The notes beneath the pieces were generated by a model, which searched no databases, was not told where the DNA came from, and saw only the letters and a program-made list of their open reading frames with translations. From positions 1 to 35,992 of the forward strand of contig CAZXAQ010000037.1 of the NCBI GenBank assembly GCA_964638635.1: a stretch of DNA of 35,992 nt. The letters run 5' to 3'. Positions 1 to 9,115 of the stretch are shown piece by piece. The DNA comes from SZUA-430 sp964638635. GTDB lineage: Bacteria; Pseudomonadota; Alphaproteobacteria; Micropepsales; Micropepsaceae. Position numbers and translations under genes: made by a program. Position 1 is the first letter of the stretch. The number at the start of each line of letters is the position of its first letter.

Positions 1-131
1 TGCGGTGGGAGCCGACGCGGCACTGGGTGTTGTCGGCGACGGCGATCTATCAGGCGGCGGGTGTCGCCACGAACGATGCGGGTGGGGAGGACACGTTTAT
101 CGGGTCGAGCAGCGTCGCTTGGCGCTTCTAG
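1..131 (+). CDS. 3' end of a probable outer-membrane beta-barrel protein (partial)
   Basis: A frame already open at the window edge (codons in phase with base 3) runs to a TAG at 129-131 with codon use like the neighbouring genes. The visible 42 residues alternate polar and hydrophobic positions in two strand-like stretches and end in W-R-F. A C-terminal phenylalanine after an aromatic-rich strand is the usual outer-membrane insertion signal of beta-barrel proteins. The layout is reminiscent of the MipA/OmpV family C-terminus, but too little is present to assign a family. It ends 52 bases before the monooxygenase gene on the same strand. The competing open frame ending at 187 in another phase has atypical composition and is rejected. 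Confidence 0.5.
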   Translation, partial: RWEPTRHWVLSATAIYQAAGVATNDAGGEDTFIGSSSVAWRF

Positions 132-183
132 ACGTCTTGACGGCCGGCGGTTGGTCGTGGGCTGATGGCGGATCAGCACTTTC

Positions 184-1563
184 ATGAGTCCGCACGTGTT
201 TCCAAGAGTCTGCATCATCGGAGCCGGGTGTTCCGGCTTCACGACCGCGAAGGCCTTCGCCGATCGCGGCATTCCGTTCGACTGTTTCGAGATGTCGGAC
301 CAGATCGGCGGGAACTGGGCGTTTAAGAACAAGAACGGGCGGTCGGCCTGCTACCAGTCGCTGCACATCGATACGTCAAAATACCGGATGCAGTTCGAGG
401 ATTTGCCGATCCCCGATCACTATCCGGATTATCCGCATCATTCGCAGGTGCTTGAGTACTTCAACGCCTATGTCGACCGCTTCGGATTGCGCGACAAAAT
501 CGCGTTCAATACCGAGGTGAAGCGCGCCGAGCTGACGGCTGACAAACTTTGGCGGGTGACGCTTTCGACCGGCGAGACGCGTGTGTACGACGCGCTTGTG
601 GTCGCGAACGGGCATCACTGGGATGAGAACATTCCGGTGTTTCCAGGGCGCTTCGACGGGCCGTCGTTTCACAGCCACAAATATCTGGACCCGTTCGAGC
701 CGATCGACATGCGCGGCAAGCGGGTGCTCGTCGTCGGCATGGGCAACAGTGCGATGGATATCGCCTCCGAGCTGTCGCAGAAGCCGATTGCGAGGAAGCT
801 GTTCGTGGCGGCCCGGCGCGGGGTTTGGATCTTTCCAAAGTACATCAACGGGCAGGTGCCGGACAAAGGCATCATGCCGATGTGGATGCCGGTTTGGATG
901 CGCCGGTGGCTTGCAAAGCGCATGATCGTCAAGGCGGTCGGCCACATGAAGGACTACGGCTTGCCCGAGCCGGAGCATCATCCGGCCGATGCGCATCCGT
1001 CGGTTTCCGGCGAGTTTTTGACGCGCGTCGGCTGCGGCGACATTGCGGTGAAGCCGAACATCGCCGAACTGATGGGCGACAAGGTCAAGTTCACCGACGG
1101 TTCGGTCGAGCCGATCGATGCGATCGTCTACGCCACGGGATACAACATCACTTTCCCGTTCCTGGACAAATCCGTGGTCGAGGTCGTGGACAACCACATT
1201 GCGCTTTTCAAGCGGATTTGGAAGCCCGGCCTGCCGAACTTGTTCTTCATGGGGTTGGCGCAGCCGCTGCCGACGCTGGTCAACTTCGCGGAGCAGCAGG
1301 CGAAGTGGGTGTCGGCGGTTTTGACCGGCGAGGTGGCGTTGCCGTCCGAGGCCGAGATGGAAGAGACGATCCGGCGCGATGAGGCGCGCGATATCGGCAA
1401 GCACTACAAGTCGCGCCGGCATACGCAGCAATTGAACTTCGACGTCTATTGCGTGGAGCTGAAGCGCGAGATGGCGCGCGGTCGCAAGCGCGCGGCGGGG
1501 CTCAAAGAGCTGCCGATTCCGGCGCGCGCGCGTGATGTGGTCTTGGCGAAGGCGGCCGAATGA
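184..1563 (+). CDS. Flavin-containing monooxygenase (FMO family)
   Basis: A 459-residue soluble FAD/NADPH monooxygenase that would insert one oxygen atom into a soft nucleophile or ketone; the substrate is unknown. An FAD-binding GAGCSG lies at residues 13-18 and IGGNW follows near 41. The FMO fingerprint F-x-G-x-x-x-H-S-H-x-Y starts at F157. A second Rossmann motif GMGNSA for NADPH is near 186, and the ATGY motif near 317 is typical of the family. Length is normal. It is a paralogue of the gene at 2007-3443, sharing roughly half its residues, and both continue past the second dinucleotide fold into the same basic C-terminal segment. The stop overlaps the start of a cupin gene (ATGA), so the two are probably co-translated. 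The ribosome binding site at 184 is weak. Confidence 0.9.
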   Translation: MSPHVFPRVCIIGAGCSGFTTAKAFADRGIPFDCFEMSDQIGGNWAFKNKNGRSACYQSLHIDTSKYRMQFEDLPIPDHYPDYPHHSQVLEYFNAYVDRFGLRDKIAFNTEVKRAELTADKLWRVTLSTGETRVYDALVVANGHHWDENIPVFPGRFDGPSFHSHKYLDPFEPIDMRGKRVLVVGMGNSAMDIASELSQKPIARKLFVAARRGVWIFPKYINGQVPDKGIMPMWMPVWMRRWLAKRMIVKAVGHMKDYGLPEPEHHPADAHPSVSGEFLTRVGCGDIAVKPNIAELMGDKVKFTDGSVEPIDAIVYATGYNITFPFLDKSVVEVVDNHIALFKRIWKPGLPNLFFMGLAQPLPTLVNFAEQQAKWVSAVLTGEVALPSEAEMEETIRRDEARDIGKHYKSRRHTQQLNFDVYCVELKREMARGRKRAAGLKELPIPARARDVVLAKAAE

Positions 1564-1916
1564 TGTTCGTGCGATTTCCTCTCGATCGACTGGAGCAGAT
1601 GCCGTTCGAAGCGGGGGCGCCGCTGGCGGAGCGGCTTTTGGCCGGGGCGCCTGCGTTCCGCACCTGGACGTTCGAAGAAACGCCCGACAGCAAAGTGTTT
1701 GTCGGGGTTTGGGAGTCGACGCCCGGCAAGTGGCGCATTGTGTATGACGAGTGGGAGTATTGCTCGATCGTGAGCGGGGTCAGCATCGTCACGCGAGACG
1801 GCGAGGCGCCGCAGCGCGTTCAGGCCGGCGATGCGTTCGTCATTCAGCCGGGCTTCGAGGGCACCTGGGAGGTCGTCGAGACGACGCGCAAGCTCTTCGT
1901 CATCCGGCTGCCTTAA
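1560..1916 (+). CDS. Small cupin protein (Cupin_3/DUF861-like)
   Basis: A 118-residue single-domain cupin. The core has W-E-S-T-P-G-K-W near 51-58, an E-Y-C-S-I-V-S-G strand-turn and, near the end, the G-D-A-F-V-I-Q-P-G-F-E-G-T-W segment that is characteristic of the (S)-ureidoglycine aminohydrolase-like Cupin_3 group. The usual metal-binding histidines of classical cupins are not evident, so it may bind a ligand rather than catalyse. The start overlaps the FMO stop (ATGA at 1560-1563), and a second ATG follows immediately at 1563. Overlap implies a shared transcript and possibly a role with the same compound, for example binding the product. That role is inference. Confidence 0.8.
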   Translation: MMFVRFPLDRLEQMPFEAGAPLAERLLAGAPAFRTWTFEETPDSKVFVGVWESTPGKWRIVYDEWEYCSIVSGVSIVTRDGEAPQRVQAGDAFVIQPGFEGTWEVVETTRKLFVIRLP

Positions 1917-1944
1917 CCTTTTAAATCGCACGGGTTTCCGAAAG

Positions 1945-1973
1945 TTGACGGGGCGTCACGGACTCTCGATAAT
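1945..1973 (+). promoter_or_regulatory. Probable sigma70 promoter of the second FMO-TetR operon
   Basis: TTGACG at 1945-1950 and GATAAT at 1968-1973 are separated by 17 bases, each one mismatch from the housekeeping consensus. Transcription would begin near 1980, and a TGGGGA purine-rich site at 1997-2002 precedes the ATG at 2007. This is the best-matching promoter in the window. Confidence 0.7.
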
Positions 1974-1981
1974 GTTCCGTG
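1946..1981. promoter_or_regulatory. Two inverted repeats over the promoter, candidate TetR operators
   Basis: TGACG-GGG-CGTCA (1946-1958) is a perfect 13-bp palindrome covering the -35 element. CACGGA (1957-1962) and TCCGTG (1976-1981) form a second inverted repeat with a 13-base spacer that brackets the -10 element. The operon's last gene encodes a TetR-family protein, so autoregulation through one of these sites is the simplest reading. The sites are seen; which protein binds them is inferred. Confidence 0.5.
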
Positions 1982-2006
1982 GGCTGAACAAAGCTTTGGG
2001 GACTTG

Positions 2007-3443
2007 ATGCCTGTCACGCCGCGCGCGCCCGATCCGCGCCTGCCTAAGGTTTGCATTATCGGCGCCGGATCGAGCGGCATTGCCGCCGCCAAGACGTTTT
2101 CCGAGTTCGGGATTCCGTTCGACTGTCTGGAGAAATCCGACCGGGTCGGCGGGAACTGGGTGTTCAAGAACGCGAACGGGATGTCGTCGACCTACCGGTC
2201 GCTGCACATCAACACCTCGCGGGACAAGATGGCCTATTCCGACTTCCCGATGCCCGCGAGCTATCCCGACTATCCGCATCACGAGCAGATTGCGGCCTAT
2301 TTCGATTCCTATGTCGATCATTTCGGCATTCGCGACCGCATCGCATTCGAGTGCGGGGTGAAGCGGGCGGAACGGACCGACGACGGTTTGTGGTGGATCA
2401 CGCTCGAGAGCGGCGAACAGCGGCTCTATGACGGGCTTGTCGTCGCGAACGGGCACCACTGGGACCCGCGGCTGCCGGACCCCGCTTATCCGGGGACGTT
2501 CGAGGGTAAGCAGATACACAGCCACGCCTATATCGATCCGCGTGATCCGTTGATCTGCCGCGAGCGGAACGTGCTGGTCGTCGGGTTCGGCAACTCGGCC
2601 CTCGATATCGCGTGCGAGCTTGGGCACAAGGGCGTCGCGAAGAAGGTGTTCCTGTCGCAACGGCGCGGCTACTGGGTCGTGCCGAAATATACGGCGGGCG
2701 AGGTGCTGGACGCGCAGGTCGCGCACCCGAGCAAAGATCCGCCGTGGACGCAGCGCTATCTGCCGGCGCCGCTCGTCCGGTGGCTTGCCGAGAAGCAGAT
2801 CGAGTCCACCGTAGGGCGGCCGGAACAGTTCGGTCTGGCTCCGCCCGATCATCCGTTCTTGTCGACGCATCCGGCGGTCAGCCAGGAGCTCTATGGCCGC
2901 ATCGGGTCAGGCGACATTACGCCGAAGCTGGATGTGCGCGAGCTGCGCGGGAAGCAGGTGGCATTCGCGGACGGCAGTGTGGAAGACATCGACATCATCA
3001 TTTGGTGCACGGGCTATAAGATCTCGTTCCCGTTCTTCGACGAAGGGCTGATCGCCGCGCCGGGCAACGACATTGCGCTTTGGAAACGGATGGTCGACCC
3101 CCGGTTCTTGAATTTGTTCTTTGTGGGACTGGTGCAGCCGCTCTGCGCGATGATGCCCATTGCGGAGGAGCAGGCGAAGTTTCTGGCGCACTACCTGACC
3201 GGCCACTATGCGATACCGCCGATCGAGATGATGCAGGCGGAGCGGATCGAGATGCACGAGCGCGTCAAGCGGGGCTATGTGTCGTCGCCGCGCCACACGA
3301 TCCAGATCAATTGTGGGGAATACACCACCGATTTGCGGCGGGAGCTGGCGAAAGGGCGGAAGCGCGCCGCAGCCCACGGGTATATACTGCCGATCGAACC
3401 CCGGGTGATCCGGCCTTCGCCCAAAGAGACGGTGGCGGCATGA
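2007..3443 (+). CDS. Flavin-containing monooxygenase, paralogue of the 184-1563 gene
   Basis: A 478-residue FAD/NADPH monooxygenase. FAD fold GAGSSG is at 19-24, GGNW follows, and the FMO fingerprint F-E-G-K-Q-I-H-S-H-A-Y starts at F165. A second dinucleotide-binding motif GFGNSALD lies about 190-200. The later ATGY motif reads CTGY here. ATG at 2007 is preferred over the TTG three bases upstream because the TGGGGA site at 1997-2002 is correctly spaced. Its stop overlaps the TetR start (ATGA), giving a two-gene operon under the promoter at 1945-1973. The close similarity to the first FMO suggests a local duplication followed by divergence. The substrate is unknown. Confidence 0.9.
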   Translation: MPVTPRAPDPRLPKVCIIGAGSSGIAAAKTFSEFGIPFDCLEKSDRVGGNWVFKNANGMSSTYRSLHINTSRDKMAYSDFPMPASYPDYPHHEQIAAYFDSYVDHFGIRDRIAFECGVKRAERTDDGLWWITLESGEQRLYDGLVVANGHHWDPRLPDPAYPGTFEGKQIHSHAYIDPRDPLICRERNVLVVGFGNSALDIACELGHKGVAKKVFLSQRRGYWVVPKYTAGEVLDAQVAHPSKDPPWTQRYLPAPLVRWLAEKQIESTVGRPEQFGLAPPDHPFLSTHPAVSQELYGRIGSGDITPKLDVRELRGKQVAFADGSVEDIDIIIWCTGYKISFPFFDEGLIAAPGNDIALWKRMVDPRFLNLFFVGLVQPLCAMMPIAEEQAKFLAHYLTGHYAIPPIEMMQAERIEMHERVKRGYVSSPRHTIQINCGEYTTDLRRELAKGRKRAAAHGYILPIEPRVIRPSPKETVAA

Positions 3444-4066
3444 GCCTCGACATCGACGCAAAAGCCCGCGGCAAACGCGAGGAGACGAAGGCGAGCAATC
3501 GCCAGGCGATCATCGACGCGGCGCGGCGGGTTTTTGCGGAGTTGGGCTACGGCGCCACGACCGTGCGCGACATCATCCGCGCAACCGACCTCGCGTCCGG
3601 CACGTTCTACAACTACTTCAAGTCCAAGGAAGAAGTGTTCCAGGCGCTGCAGGACGAGACGGCGTTGCGCGTGCGTCCGCGGTTGCGCGCAGAGCGTATT
3701 CGCGCGCGCAATTTCGAGGAGTTTATCGCGGGTTCGTTCCGCACGTTCTTCGACTTCGTGAAGAACGATCACTCGACGTTCGCCACGATGCGGCGCAATC
3801 CGGAGATGCAGCGCGTGCGCATCGACACGCCGGAGGTTATCGCAGGGTTCGACGAGTTGCGCACCGACTTGGAGCGGGCGATCGCGAACGGGGTCATGCC
3901 GGACACGGACCCCGACCTGCTGATGGCCTCGATCGTCGGCGTGGCGTTCGAGATCGCCAACCAGCTGCTTGCGCGCGACGAGCTCAGCGTCGACGAGGCC
4001 GCGAAGTTCGCGACCGCGCTGTTCTTGGGCGGCGTCCAGGCCCTGCCGAAGCGGCGGCGGGGTTAG
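3440..4066 (+). CDS. TetR/AcrR-family transcriptional regulator
   Basis: A 208-residue one-component repressor. The N-terminal TetR helix-turn-helix is clear at about 20-66: helices around IIDAARRVFAELGY, then TTVRDII and the recognition helix ending in the signature S-G-T-F-Y-N-Y-F-K-S-K-E. The rest is a helical ligand-binding domain, which diverges in this family and gives no clue to the effector. The ATG at 3440 overlaps the FMO stop. The open frame continues upstream to 3080, but that part is out-of-phase FMO sequence. Position as the last gene behind an FMO, plus palindromes on the operon promoter, suggests it controls the operon in response to the FMO substrate or product. Confidence 0.93.
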   Translation: MSLDIDAKARGKREETKASNRQAIIDAARRVFAELGYGATTVRDIIRATDLASGTFYNYFKSKEEVFQALQDETALRVRPRLRAERIRARNFEEFIAGSFRTFFDFVKNDHSTFATMRRNPEMQRVRIDTPEVIAGFDELRTDLERAIANGVMPDTDPDLLMASIVGVAFEIANQLLARDELSVDEAAKFATALFLGGVQALPKRRRG

Positions 4067-4069
4067 TTC

Positions 4070-6094
4070 CTACCAAACGCGGACGCGTCTCTCCGGCGAC
4101 AGATACAGCTTGTCGGTCGGCTTGATCGGGAAGGCTGTGTACCAAGCGTCCAGATTGCGGACGGTCAGGGCTCGGTATTGCGCGGGGGCGTGGCCGTCGT
4201 TGATCAGGCGTTGGCGGAGTGCCTCCGGGCGCATGTAGGTGCGCCAGCTTTGGGCGTAGGCGAGGAAGAATTGCTGGTCGCTGGTGAAGCCGTCGACGGT
4301 CGGCGCTTCCTTGTTCCCAAGCGATGCGCGGTAGGCGTCGTAGGAGGCGCCGAGACCCGCGAGGTCGGCGATGTTTTCGCCCAGCGTCTGGGCGCCGTTC
4401 ACGCCGAGGTCGGGGAACGGTTTGTAGCCGTCGAACTGCTTGGCCAGCGCTTCGCCGGCCGCCTTGAATTGCTTCAGGTCGGCATCGGTCCACCAGTTGC
4501 GCAGGTGGCCGACGGCGTCGAATTGCGAGCCGGTGTCGTCGAAGCTGTGGCTGATTTCGTGCCCGATCGTGGCGCCAATGCTGCCGTAGTTTACGGCGGC
4601 CGAGGCGGCCGGGTCGTAGAACGGCGGCTGCAGGATGCCCGCCGGGAAGTTCAGCGCGTTCAGGATCGGCAGGTTCACCGCGTTCACGATGTGCGGGATC
4701 ATCACCCATTCATGGCGGTCGATGGGTTTGCCGAGGCGGGCGCGCTGCACGTTGGTTTCGAAGATTTCCGCGCGTTCGAGGTTGCCGACCGCGTCGCCGC
4801 GCACGACCTTGAAGGCGGAATAGTTTTGCCACTTGTCGGGATAGGCGATGCCGACGGTCAGCGTCGCGAGTTTGCGCTTCGCTTCAGCCTTCGTTGTCGG
4901 CGACATCCAGGCGAGCGCGTCGATGCGCTTGCGGAAGGCGGCCGTGATGTTCGCCACCATTTGGTTCAGCTTCTTCTTGGCGGCAGGCGGGAAGTACTTC
5001 GTCACGTACATTTTGCCGACGGCTTCGCCGAGGGCGTTGTTCGTGGCGTCGACGGCGCGTTTCCAGCGGGCGCGTTGTTGCGGCGTGCCTTGCAGCGCGG
5101 TGCCGTAGAAGGCGAAGCTTTGATCGGCGAACGCTTTCGGCAGCACGGCGGCGTAGTGATCGATGACGCGGAAGGTCAGGTAATCTTTCCAGTCGTCGAG
5201 GCTTTCGCTGGCGGCCAAGGCCGAGGAACCCTTCACGGCACTGGGTTGCCAGACGACGAACGTCTTCTGCTTGTCGAGGCTGGCCGCGGCGAAATACGTG
5301 TTCCAGTCGAGGCCCGGGGCTTTCGCGGCGAAGTCGGCGCGCGCCCACGGGTTGTTACCCTTCTGGATGTCGTCGCTGTCGCTGCGGCTGGCGTGGCCTT
5401 GGGCGATCTTCGTTTCGAGCGCCATGATGCGCTGTGCCTTCGCATCCGCGTTCGCGATGCCGGCCAGCGTCAGCATTTTGGTGATGTGCGCGACGTAGGC
5501 GGCGCGTGCTTTCTTCATCGGGTCCGCGTTGTCGAGGTAGTACTCGCGGTCGGTCATGCCGAGGCCGCCTTGGAACAGGAACGGCGCATAGCGCGTCGGG
5601 TCCTGGAACGACGGCGAGACCCAGAGGCCGAACAGGTTGTCCGTATAGACGTCGGTCGCATTCAGGATGTCGATGTCGGCGCGCAGATGGTCGCCGAGAT
5701 AGCGTGCGAGTGCGGTCCGATCGCTGATCGCGGCGATCTTCGCGAACATGGGCTTCAGCGGCTCTGTGCCCTTTGCCTCGATGCCCGCTTCGTCCATGAA
5801 GCTGGCGTAGTAGTCGCCGACCTTTTGCGCGTCGGAGCCGGGCTTGGCGCCTTTGGCGGCGTCTTGGATCAGGTCGGAGGCGCGCTTGGCCGTCTCTTCG
5901 CTCAAGATTGCGGCGCTGCCGTAGGAGCTGCGGTCGGCGGGGATGGGGTGGCTCTTCACCCATGTCGCGTTGGCGTAGGCCCAGAAGTCGTCGCCGGGTG
6001 CGACGGCATTGTCCATCGCGGCGCGGTCGACGCCGGCGGCGAGGGCCACGGCGGCGGAGGCGGCGAAGAGGGTGGCGATCAGGGTCAAGCGCAT
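4070..6094 (-). CDS. Secreted M13-family zinc metallopeptidase (neprilysin/PepO-like)
   Basis: A 674-residue zinc endopeptidase acting on short peptides outside the cytoplasm. A signal peptide (residues about 1-20, hydrophobic core, A-L-A before the cleavage site) starts at the ATG at 6094; the frame extends 18 codons further up but that part is not signal-like. The catalytic H-E-I-S-H lies at 512-516, the third ligand E-N-I-A-D-L near 572, and the terminal V-W typical of M13 enzymes is present. No lipobox is seen, so it is probably periplasmic or secreted. Length is normal for bacterial M13. The stop is three bases from the convergent TetR stop. Confidence 0.93.
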   Translation of the reverse strand: MRLTLIATLFAASAAVALAAGVDRAAMDNAVAPGDDFWAYANATWVKSHPIPADRSSYGSAAILSEETAKRASDLIQDAAKGAKPGSDAQKVGDYYASFMDEAGIEAKGTEPLKPMFAKIAAISDRTALARYLGDHLRADIDILNATDVYTDNLFGLWVSPSFQDPTRYAPFLFQGGLGMTDREYYLDNADPMKKARAAYVAHITKMLTLAGIANADAKAQRIMALETKIAQGHASRSDSDDIQKGNNPWARADFAAKAPGLDWNTYFAAASLDKQKTFVVWQPSAVKGSSALAASESLDDWKDYLTFRVIDHYAAVLPKAFADQSFAFYGTALQGTPQQRARWKRAVDATNNALGEAVGKMYVTKYFPPAAKKKLNQMVANITAAFRKRIDALAWMSPTTKAEAKRKLATLTVGIAYPDKWQNYSAFKVVRGDAVGNLERAEIFETNVQRARLGKPIDRHEWVMIPHIVNAVNLPILNALNFPAGILQPPFYDPAASAAVNYGSIGATIGHEISHSFDDTGSQFDAVGHLRNWWTDADLKQFKAAGEALAKQFDGYKPFPDLGVNGAQTLGENIADLAGLGASYDAYRASLGNKEAPTVDGFTSDQQFFLAYAQSWRTYMRPEALRQRLINDGHAPAQYRALTVRNLDAWYTAFPIKPTDKLYLSPERRVRVW

Positions 6095-6141
6095 GGGTCG
6101 AGCTCGTGTTGTGATGGCGGAGTGATAGACCGCGCAGGGCC

Positions 6142-6170
6142 AAAACAAAACCGCCCCTGAGGTGGGGCGG
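6142..6170 (-). terminator. Rho-independent terminator after the amidohydrolase gene
   Basis: CCGCCCC (6151-6157) pairs with GGGGCGG (6164-6170) around a six-base loop. Read on the minus strand the stem is followed by TTTTGTTTT (6150-6142). It lies just past the amidohydrolase stop at 6192 and before the M13 start, separating the two transcripts. Confidence 0.85.
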
Positions 6171-6191
6171 CTTCGCGTTCTCGTGATCGGC

Positions 6192-7907
<1,716 letters not shown>

Positions 7908-7953
7908 GCAATTCCTTCAATAGCGTGGTGCGAAGAGGTTAACACGGCTCTGC

Positions 7954-7976
7954 GTGTCGCCCAAACGGCTTGACAC
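7954..7976 (+). promoter_or_regulatory. TTGACA element and GTGTC/GACAC inverted repeat upstream of esterase 1
   Basis: TTGACA at 7970-7975 lies 28 bases before the ATG at 8004; 17 bases downstream is AATTTC (7993-7998), a poor -10. If used, transcription would begin almost at the start codon. GTGTC (7954-7958) and GACAC (7972-7976) form an inverted repeat around it. A similar TTGACAC sits before the paralogous esterase. Confidence 0.35.
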
Positions 7977-8003
7977 TTGGCCTCGCGCCCGCAATTTCGG
8001 CGC

Positions 8004-9026
8004 ATGCAAAAGCTATTCGTGCGCAGCTTGTTGAGCTTGCCCGGGCGTTGGCTCGTCGCCGCGTCGGGCGGCAAGCCGGTGACGATCGAGGGGCGCACGC
8101 TCGACCCGCGACTGCAGTTCTTGGCCGCGATGGCGAAGCGCCAGCCTGGGCTTGAGATGATGGCGCCCGCCGATGCGCGCAAAGCGGCGGCCGCGGGGTT
8201 GGCGATGCTCGACGGCGAGCCTGCGCACGACATCGACATCGCGAATATTGAGATCCCGGCCGATGGGCGCACGATCTCAGCGCGGACATACAAGCCGAGA
8301 TTGCCCAACCGGCTGGTACCGACGCTCGTTTATTTTCATATGGGCGGATGCGTGATCGGCGATCTCGAGACGTGCCACGTGTTCTGCTCGGAGATTGCTT
8401 TCCGCGCGGGCTGTTTGGTCGTCTCGGTCGACTATCGGTTGGCGCCGGAGCACAAGTTCCCGGCGGCGGTCGAGGATGCGCTCGCAGCGTTCCGATGGGT
8501 GCGCGACAACGCGAAGACGCTGGGCGGCAATCCGAACCGGGTGGCGATCGGCGGGGATTCGGCGGGGGGGTATCTCTCCGCCGTCGTTTCGCAAGAGATG
8601 AAGCGCGCGAACGAGAAGCCGCCGGTGCTGCAGCTTTTGATTTATCCCGCGGTTGATTGGCTGTCGGACACGGCGTCGATGACGGCGTTCGGGCAGTCGT
8701 ATCCGTTAACGGCGCCGGTCATGGATTATTTCCGCAAGCTCTATTTCGGCGATCCCGAGAGGGAGATTCCGGACCTCAGGGCTTCGCCCGGGCGCGCGCA
8801 AGATTTGAGCGGTCTGCCGCCCGCGTTCGTTTACACCGCGGGGCACGATCCGCTGGTCGATCAGGGGCGCGACTATGCGGAAGCGTTAAAGATTGCGGGC
8901 GTGCCCGTGATCTATCGCTGCTATGAACATCTGGCGCATGGGTTCACCGCAATGAGCGGGGCGATCCCGGCGGCGAAGACGGCACTCGCCGAAATCATCG
9001 AGGACTTGCGCAGGACGATCGGTTGA
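8004..9026 (+). CDS. Alpha/beta hydrolase, hormone-sensitive-lipase (GDXG) family, copy 1
   Basis: A 340-residue esterase/lipase of the HSL family. The catalytic triad is readable: Ser186 in G-D-S-A-G-G, Asp282 in H-D-P-L-V-D and His312 in A-H-G-F. The oxyanion-hole motif, normally HGGG, reads H-M-G-G at 112-115, with Met in place of the first glycine. S-V-D-Y-R-L-A-P-E-H at 141-150 is a strong family signature. The ATG at 8004 is chosen because the downstream paralogue then aligns end to end without gaps; the frame also contains a TTG at 7977. No signal peptide is evident. It could open esters or lactones, including Baeyer-Villiger products, but that is inference. Confidence 0.92.
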   Translation: MQKLFVRSLLSLPGRWLVAASGGKPVTIEGRTLDPRLQFLAAMAKRQPGLEMMAPADARKAAAAGLAMLDGEPAHDIDIANIEIPADGRTISARTYKPRLPNRLVPTLVYFHMGGCVIGDLETCHVFCSEIAFRAGCLVVSVDYRLAPEHKFPAAVEDALAAFRWVRDNAKTLGGNPNRVAIGGDSAGGYLSAVVSQEMKRANEKPPVLQLLIYPAVDWLSDTASMTAFGQSYPLTAPVMDYFRKLYFGDPEREIPDLRASPGRAQDLSGLPPAFVYTAGHDPLVDQGRDYAEALKIAGVPVIYRCYEHLAHGFTAMSGAIPAAKTALAEIIEDLRRTIG

Positions 9027-9075
9027 TCGCCGTTTAGGCGAATGTGATTAACCGCACCGTTGCAGAGGCGGAGGC

Positions 9076-9093
9076 TTGACACCGCAAGGTGTC
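9076..9093 (+). promoter_or_regulatory. TTGACA element with GACACC/GGTGTC palindrome upstream of esterase 2
   Basis: TTGACA at 9076-9081 overlaps an inverted repeat GACACC-gcaa-GGTGTC (9078-9093). A clear -10 is not seen 17 bases downstream. The shared TTGACAC with the upstream copy suggests a common regulatory site carried along in the duplication. Confidence 0.35.
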
Positions 9094-9115
9094 GCCGCGT
9101 TCCCTGGCGCCTTGC

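Noticed and set aside
132..183. TTGACG at 137-142 as promoter of the first FMO
   Set aside because: No acceptable -10 element lies 16-18 bases downstream.
5..187. Short plus-strand frame over the first 180 bases
   Set aside because: Its residues are Gly/Cys/Arg-rich and look translated by chance. The frame ending at 131 has coding-like codon use and a beta-barrel C-terminus.
3080..3439. Upstream extension of the TetR frame
   Set aside because: It is the FMO coding sequence read in another phase. The ATG at 3440 overlaps the FMO stop and begins the TetR domain.
4178..6160. A 660-codon plus-strand open frame opposite the M13 peptidase
   Set aside because: It is a GC-rich antisense shadow. 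The minus-strand frame has the HExxH motif and a signal peptide, while this one has no recognisable domain and a low-complexity composition.
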